DNA of 9,569 bases from Verrucomicrobiia bacterium (lineage in GTDB: Bacteria; Verrucomicrobiota; Verrucomicrobiia; Limisphaerales; UBA1319): assembly GCA_017880715.1 (NCBI GenBank), contig JADGRT010000078.1:1-9569 (forward strand), read 5' to 3'. This document shows positions 6,395-9,569 of the stretch, in pieces. The notes under the pieces were generated by a model. It was not told the DNA's origin and searched no databases. It saw nothing but the letters and a program-made list of their open reading frames with translations. Positions within the stretch are counted from its first letter, which is position 1, and each line of letters begins with the position of its first letter. The translations under genes and the position numbers were made by a program.

Positions 6395-7828
6395 ATGACC
6401 GATAGCGCATTCGATCTGGCCATCTTGGGCGCCGGCCCGGGCGGGTACATCTCTGCCATTCGCGCCGCCCAAGCCGGCCTGCGCGTCGCCCTGATCGAGG
6501 GCCGTGAGTTGGGTGGCGCCTGCCTGCACGTCGGCTGCATCCCCACCAAAGCCATGGTCGCCAGTGCCAATCTCTTCCGCCAGGCTCGCGCTGCTGCCAC
6601 CCTGGGGATTGCCATCAACCAGGCCGAAGCCAGCCTGGCCACCGTGGTGGCCCGCCGCCAGCAGGTCGTCCAGCAACTTACCCAAGGCATCAAATACCTG
6701 CTGGAGAAAAATCAGGTCCAGATTTTCCGCGGTTGGGGCCGATTCCAATCCGCCCACGAAATTGCGATTCTCGATCCGCAGGGGGCGGTGACGGTGACCC
6801 TCCAACATCCGCGGGCGATCATCCTGGCTACCGGTTCGCGCCCGGCGGACCTGCCTGTGGCTCCCCGCGATGGCCGGTTTATACTCAACAGCAGCGATGT
6901 ATTGATGCTAACCGAATTGCCCGCCGAACTGATCATCCTGGGCGGCGGCTACATTGGCTGCGAATTCGCCAGTCTCTTTGCCCAGCTCGGCAGCCGCGTC
7001 ACGGTTATCGAAGCCCTCCCCCGCCTGACGCCTAATCTCGACCATGAACTCGGACTAGGCTTGGAACGCGCCTTCAAAAAGGCCGGCATTACCGTCCTCC
7101 TCAATGCCAAAGTGGAAAAGGTGGAAACCGACACCGGCATTACCGTCCACCTGGCCGGCGGTCAAACCGTTCGCGGTCATCGCCTGCTTGTCGCCGTCGG
7201 CCGCGTGCCCAACTCCGACAACCTGGGCCTCGAAAGTGCCGGCATCCAGATGTCGGGTCGCGCCGTTTCGGTCAACGAAGTCATGGAAACCAGCGTTCCG
7301 GGAATCCATGCCATCGGCGATCTCACCGGTAAAATGGCCTTAGCCCACGTCGCCAGCGCCCAGGGACAGTTAGCCTTGCGACACATCCTGGCAGGGCGCG
7401 GAGCGCGGACGCCCTCGTCCGCCACCGAACAAGCCGGCCTCAACTACGACGCCATCCCCGCCTGCGTGTTTACCTATCCGGAAATTGGCACGGTGGGTTT
7501 GACCGAGGAGGCCGCCGCCGCCCGCGGATTAACGGTTCGGGTCAGCCGTTTTCCATTCGCCGCCAGCGGCAAAGCCTTGGCGGAAGCGGAAACGGACGGT
7601 TGGATTAAACTGATCGCCGACGCGCAAACCGGCCGGCTTCTGGGCGGTCATATGATGGGCTGCCATGCGGCCGAGTTGATCGGCCAGGTGGCGCTGGCCA
7701 TCCGGTGGGGCATCACCGCCCACCAGTTGGCGGATACCGTCATGGCTCATCCCACGTTGAGCGAAACCGTAATCGAAGCCGCCGAAGGCCTCTTCGGCAA
7801 ACCCGTGCATATCGTCGCCCGCCGATGA
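6395..7828 (+). CDS. lpdA: Dihydrolipoamide dehydrogenase (E3)
   Basis: This 477-residue FAD/NAD(P)-binding disulfide oxidoreductase reoxidises dihydrolipoyl groups using NAD+. It is the E3 subunit of 2-oxoacid dehydrogenase complexes and the L-protein of glycine cleavage. The FAD fold is marked by LGAGPGG (11-17). The redox-active disulfide is C43-LHVG-C48 within GGACLHVGCIPTK. The NAD-binding Rossmann motif is GGGYIG (183-188). The second FAD contact is AIGDL (306-310). The C-terminal dimerisation domain carries the catalytic HPTLSE pair H452/E457. All catalytic residues are present and the length is normal. Residues 335-348 (RGARTPSSATEQAG) form an extra loop between two conserved blocks, matching a DNA palindrome. 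The ATG at 6395 gives the expected N-terminus. No E1, E2 or glycine cleavage genes are adjacent, so the partner complex cannot be named. A relative such as mercuric reductase is unlikely given the HPTLSE motif and the lack of extra Cys residues. Confidence 0.93.
   Translation: MTDSAFDLAILGAGPGGYISAIRAAQAGLRVALIEGRELGGACLHVGCIPTKAMVASANLFRQARAAATLGIAINQAEASLATVVARRQQVVQQLTQGIKYLLEKNQVQIFRGWGRFQSAHEIAILDPQGAVTVTLQHPRAIILATGSRPADLPVAPRDGRFILNSSDVLMLTELPAELIILGGGYIGCEFASLFAQLGSRVTVIEALPRLTPNLDHELGLGLERAFKKAGITVLLNAKVEKVETDTGITVHLAGGQTVRGHRLLVAVGRVPNSDNLGLESAGIQMSGRAVSVNEVMETSVPGIHAIGDLTGKMALAHVASAQGQLALRHILAGRGARTPSSATEQAGLNYDAIPACVFTYPEIGTVGLTEEAAAARGLTVRVSRFPFAASGKALAEAETDGWIKLIADAQTGRLLGGHMMGCHAAELIGQVALAIRWGITAHQLADTVMAHPTLSETVIEAAEGLFGKPVHIVARR
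7397..7438 (+). repeat. Palindromic REP-like element inserted in frame in lpd
   Basis: This 42-bp stretch encodes the 14 residues that appear extra in the dehydrogenase. It contains a perfect 6-bp inverted repeat, GCGGAC (7405-7410) and GTCCGC (7417-7422), with a 6-nt spacer. The surrounding GGAGCGCGGAC motif resembles, from memory, short dispersed palindromes in verrucomicrobial genomes. The exact ends are estimated from the protein alignment pattern, not from target-site duplications. That it is an insertion is an inference. Confidence 0.4.
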
Positions 7829-8358
7829 AAAACCTTGTCTATTTCGACCTCGAAACCCAAAAGTCAGCCGAGGAAGTCGGCGGCTGGAATAACATCCGCG
7901 ACATGCGGCTGAGCATCGGGGTAACCTACAGCACCACGCGAGGATCCTACCAAATATACCAGGAAGACCAGGTCAACGACCTGATCACCGAATTGCAGCG
8001 GGCCGGCATGGTCATCGGATTCAACCACCTGCGCTTCGACTACGAAGTCCTGCACGGCTACACCGTCTTCGACCTGACTCAGCTCCCCACCCTCGACTTG
8101 ATGATCGATCTCCAGAAAACCCTCGGTCATCGTCTCTCCCTGGATTCCATCGCCACCGCTACTCTGGGCGTCGAAAAAACCGCCGAAGGCCTGCAGGCGA
8201 TTCATTGGTTCAAGGAGGGCAAAATGCTTGAAATCGCCGAGTATTGCTGCTACGACGTCAAAATCACCCGGCTGGTTCACGAATACGGCGTGGCTCACCG
8301 CCAGTTGAGCTATCAGAACCGCTTCGGTAAGAAACTGAGCGTGGCCGTAAACTGGTGA
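7825..8358 (+). CDS. RNase H-fold DEDDy 3'-5' exonuclease-like protein
   Basis: This 177-residue protein has the hallmarks of a DEDD-superfamily nuclease domain. Exo I is YFDLET (6-11, with D8 and E10). An Exo II-like segment is VIGFNHLRFDYEVL (63-76, with D72). Exo III is the Yx3D arrangement Y140-CCY-D144 before a basic C-terminal helix. It resembles YprB-type RNase H-like domains that occur alone or fused to helicases. This copy is stand-alone, with no helicase or zinc domain. The likely chemistry is metal-dependent phosphodiester hydrolysis, but the substrate (DNA or RNA) is unknown. I chose the ATG at 7825 because it starts exactly at the conserved MKNLVYFDLET block. It overlaps the lpd stop as ATGA, implying translational coupling. 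A longer frame open from 7705 would only read into lpd in another frame. The functional link to lpd is probably just co-transcription. Confidence 0.78.
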   Translation: MKNLVYFDLETQKSAEEVGGWNNIRDMRLSIGVTYSTTRGSYQIYQEDQVNDLITELQRAGMVIGFNHLRFDYEVLHGYTVFDLTQLPTLDLMIDLQKTLGHRLSLDSIATATLGVEKTAEGLQAIHWFKEGKMLEIAEYCCYDVKITRLVHEYGVAHRQLSYQNRFGKKLSVAVNW

Positions 8359-8394
8359 AACTCAAGCCCAGCAGTCAATCACATGGAGCCCCCT

Positions 8395-8460
8395 TCGTCC
8401 TCGTCCTCGATTTGTCTTGTGATTTCGAGGACGAGGGACGAGGACGAGGGACGAGGACGA
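8395..8460. repeat. Purine-rich 13-bp tandem repeat with hairpin between convergent genes
   Basis: The unit CGAGGACGAGGGA repeats about 2.7 times (8426-8438, 8439-8451 and partial 8452-8460). The opposite arm TCGTCCTCGTCCTCGA (8395-8410) pairs with 8425-8441, with one bulged G, across a 14-nt loop. The element lies midway between the stop codons of the convergent exonuclease-like and GNAT genes (8358 and 8474). It could act as a bidirectional transcription stop, although there is no T-run. Similar GAGGACGAGG arrays are, from memory, dispersed in some verrucomicrobial and planctomycete genomes. Confidence 0.7.
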
Positions 8461-8473
8461 ACAGGAAAAATGG

Positions 8474-9055
8474 CTAACCCGCCCCGGCATATTCCTCATC
8501 GGTGGGCAGATCCAAGGCCGTAAGGACGTAATCGTGCGGCGTTGCCTGCATGTCCTTAACGTACCCCGGCAATCGCACCAACGAGGTGAATCCGAGCAAC
8601 CCGAATACTTTCATCGCGGCTTCCTGCTCGGCGACGAACTCGGCTTCGATGCGCTCCAGCCCCGTCTGATGGGCAATTTCGATAATCTCCTTCACCAGGG
8701 AGCGGGCCACACCGCGCCCGCGGTATTCGGGATGCACCAGCACACTCACCCGCCCGATGTGACGTCTCCAGCCTCCCAAATGCTGATGCAACGTGGAGCA
8801 GCCAACGATTTTCCCTGAAGTCAACGCCAGCAACGGCAGGTTGCGTCCCAAATCGATGTTCTGACACCAATCCCGGATCAGCTCCCGTTCGGTTACCCGG
8901 TGTTTGATGAACAACCGCTCCTGCTCCGGCACGGCGAGAAAAAACTCATGAAACGCGGATTCATCATCCGCCTGCAACGGCCGCAATTGGCACTCCAGAC
9001 CATTCTTCAGTGGTATAACCTTGGGAAAATCTTCGAGTAGCGTTTCGAGTAACAT
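8474..9055 (-). CDS. GNAT-family N-acetyltransferase
   Basis: This 193-residue single-domain protein transfers an acetyl group from acetyl-CoA to an unknown amine acceptor. The N-terminal strand-helix pattern ECQLRPLQADDESAFHEFF (21-39) is typical of GNAT beta1-alpha1. The acetyl-CoA pyrophosphate-binding motif A is VHPEYRGRGVARSLV (107-121), with R112-G-R-G115-V-A117 matching R/QxxGxG/A. EAEFVAEQEAAMKVFGLLGF (137-156) is the usual motif B. It resembles stand-alone relatives of the GNAT domain found in Pat-type protein acetyltransferases, especially the WRRHIGRVSVLVHPEYRGRG block, but the substrate cannot be predicted. The ATG at 9055 has an AAAGG Shine-Dalgarno (9065-9061) five bases upstream, which supports this start. 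It is convergent with the exonuclease-like gene, and I found no convincing promoter. Confidence 0.85.
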   Translation of the reverse strand: MLLETLLEDFPKVIPLKNGLECQLRPLQADDESAFHEFFLAVPEQERLFIKHRVTERELIRDWCQNIDLGRNLPLLALTSGKIVGCSTLHQHLGGWRRHIGRVSVLVHPEYRGRGVARSLVKEIIEIAHQTGLERIEAEFVAEQEAAMKVFGLLGFTSLVRLPGYVKDMQATPHDYVLTALDLPTDEEYAGAG

Positions 9056-9569
9056 AAGTGCCTTTGATTCGAATTGTTACCAACGGTACACCAGAAATCG
9101 CCAAGCGCAATAGTCGTGTTTAAAAAACAAGAATTTCAGCGCCTTCGTCTCTGCGTTAAGAAAAACGATTGAGGATTTGGATGCGGTTCCTCGGCGCTGG
9201 GGCTTCGCACGGCTATCGGTCACCCTCTCGTTTTCCTGAAACGATGGTTTACCCCATGATTCTGCCACCCATGATTCTGCCAACAGTTTCATCGGTCCAA
9301 CGGAAGAAGCGGCAGAATCATAAGTGGCAGAATCATGGGGGGGGGATGGAGCCGCCCGGCGGGGAGTGGCCTTTGGTTTTTGGTTGTGGCTCCGCCGCGC
9401 TGGGACTTTGCGTTAACTGCCGGATTTAGGTTCAGTTCAAACGAAATCCTAACGTCTCATCATTGAACGCCGAACATCTAAAAACCCGTAGGAGACGACG
9501 TCAGGAGTCTCTAACTTCGAAAAGCGGCGCAAGACTCTGGAATCCTGACTCCATGGAATATGGTTGAAA
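9056..9569. other. Gene-free repeat-rich intergenic region
   Basis: Apart from the GNAT ribosome binding site (9061-9065) and the palindrome at 9252-9340, I find no supportable gene in these 514 bases. Short open frames on both strands have repeat-like, low-information translations. Several stretches look like degenerate dispersed intergenic repeats I recall from Verrucomicrobiota and Planctomycetota: CGCCTTCGTCTCTGCGTTAAG (9140-9160 region), GTGGCTCCGCCGCGCTGGGA (9387-9406 region), CATTGAACGCCGAACATC (9461-9478 region), and GGAGACGACGTCAGGAGTCTC (9491-9511). The last contains a 5-bp GAGAC/GTCTC stem. These matches are from memory and unverified. Confidence 0.55.
9252..9340. repeat. Composite palindrome of four 11-bp units
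   Basis: The left arm (9252-9281) holds two direct copies of ATGATTCTGCC, at 9256-9266 and 9271-9281, spaced 15 bp. The right arm (9311-9340) holds two copies of its complement GGCAGAATCAT, at 9311-9321 and 9326-9336, with the same spacing. The 30-bp arms pair at 28 of 30 positions (differences at 9322-9323) around a 29-bp centre. The right arm runs directly into a run of nine G (9337-9345). Transcribed, it would form a long hairpin. It may be a small non-autonomous mobile element or a REP-type repeat. I cannot see target-site duplications. Confidence 0.85.

Noticed and set aside
6173..6808. Minus-strand open frame of 211 codons spanning the divergent promoter region and the start of lpd
   Set aside because: It overlaps the pilus promoter and is antisense to the highly conserved FAD-binding and redox-disulfide region of lpd.
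7705..7824. Forty-codon N-terminal extension of the exonuclease-like gene
   Set aside because: It lies inside lpd in another frame with an Arg/His-rich shadow composition; the conserved domain begins exactly at the ATG at 7825.
8395..8460. Tandem repeats as a possible CRISPR array
   Set aside because: The 13-bp units are directly contiguous with no unique spacers, and no cas genes are present.
9252..9340. Possible insertion sequence or attachment site
   Set aside because: No transposase or integrase gene lies in the window and no flanking target duplication is visible, so only a repeat call is supported.
9077..9429. Two short open frames (minus 9077-9292 and plus 9169-9429)
   Set aside because: Both cross repeat-like sequence, one includes half of the composite palindrome, and their translations resemble known spurious repeat-derived peptides rather than proteins.

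Overview
The window looks like chromosomal DNA of moderately high GC content from a Gram-negative bacterium, most likely a member of the Verrucomicrobiota (Limisphaerales/Pedosphaera-like). That placement is an inference. It rests on the makeup of the pilus ATPase cluster, on the C-terminal tail of the gene entering at the left edge, and on short palindromic intergenic motifs that I associate from memory with that phylum. No rRNA or tRNA gene is present to fix it.

Layout. The left edge (1-131, + strand) holds the last codons of a gene whose body lies outside the window. Bases 306-6182 carry a tight four-gene minus-strand operon for a type IV pilus (or closely related type II secretion) motor. 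In transcription order these are a PilB-type extension ATPase, a PilT-type retraction ATPase, a second PilB/GspE-type ATPase, and the PilC/GspF inner-membrane platform protein. Gaps are 24, 6 and 15 bp. A textbook intrinsic terminator (251-286) closes the operon. A candidate sigma70-type promoter (6227-6255) opens it, and a perfect 6-3-6 palindrome fills that promoter's spacer. Cytoplasmic hexameric ATPases power pilin polymerisation or depolymerisation through the PilC platform. The pilins, prepilin peptidase, alignment proteins and secretin needed for a working machine are not in this window.

Divergently on the + strand are dihydrolipoamide dehydrogenase (6395-7828) and, overlapping it by 4 bp (ATGA), a small DEDDy-type RNase H-fold 3'-5' exonuclease-like protein (7825-8358). 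The dehydrogenase carries a 14-residue in-frame insertion that coincides with a GC-rich DNA palindrome. A GNAT acetyltransferase (8474-9055, - strand) faces this pair convergently. A purine-rich 13-bp tandem repeat with hairpin potential sits in the 115-bp gap between them.

The last 514 bp (9056-9569) contain no gene I can support. They are a patchwork of repeat-like sequence, dominated by a near-perfect 30-bp-arm palindrome (9252-9340) built from four copies of an 11-bp unit.

I see no convincing undescribed multi-gene system. The coding content is recognisable housekeeping and motility machinery. The best leads are small-scale: the operator-like palindrome in the pilus promoter, the palindrome apparently inserted inside the lpd coding sequence, the composite palindrome near the right edge, and sequence divergence between the two PilB-type ATPases.
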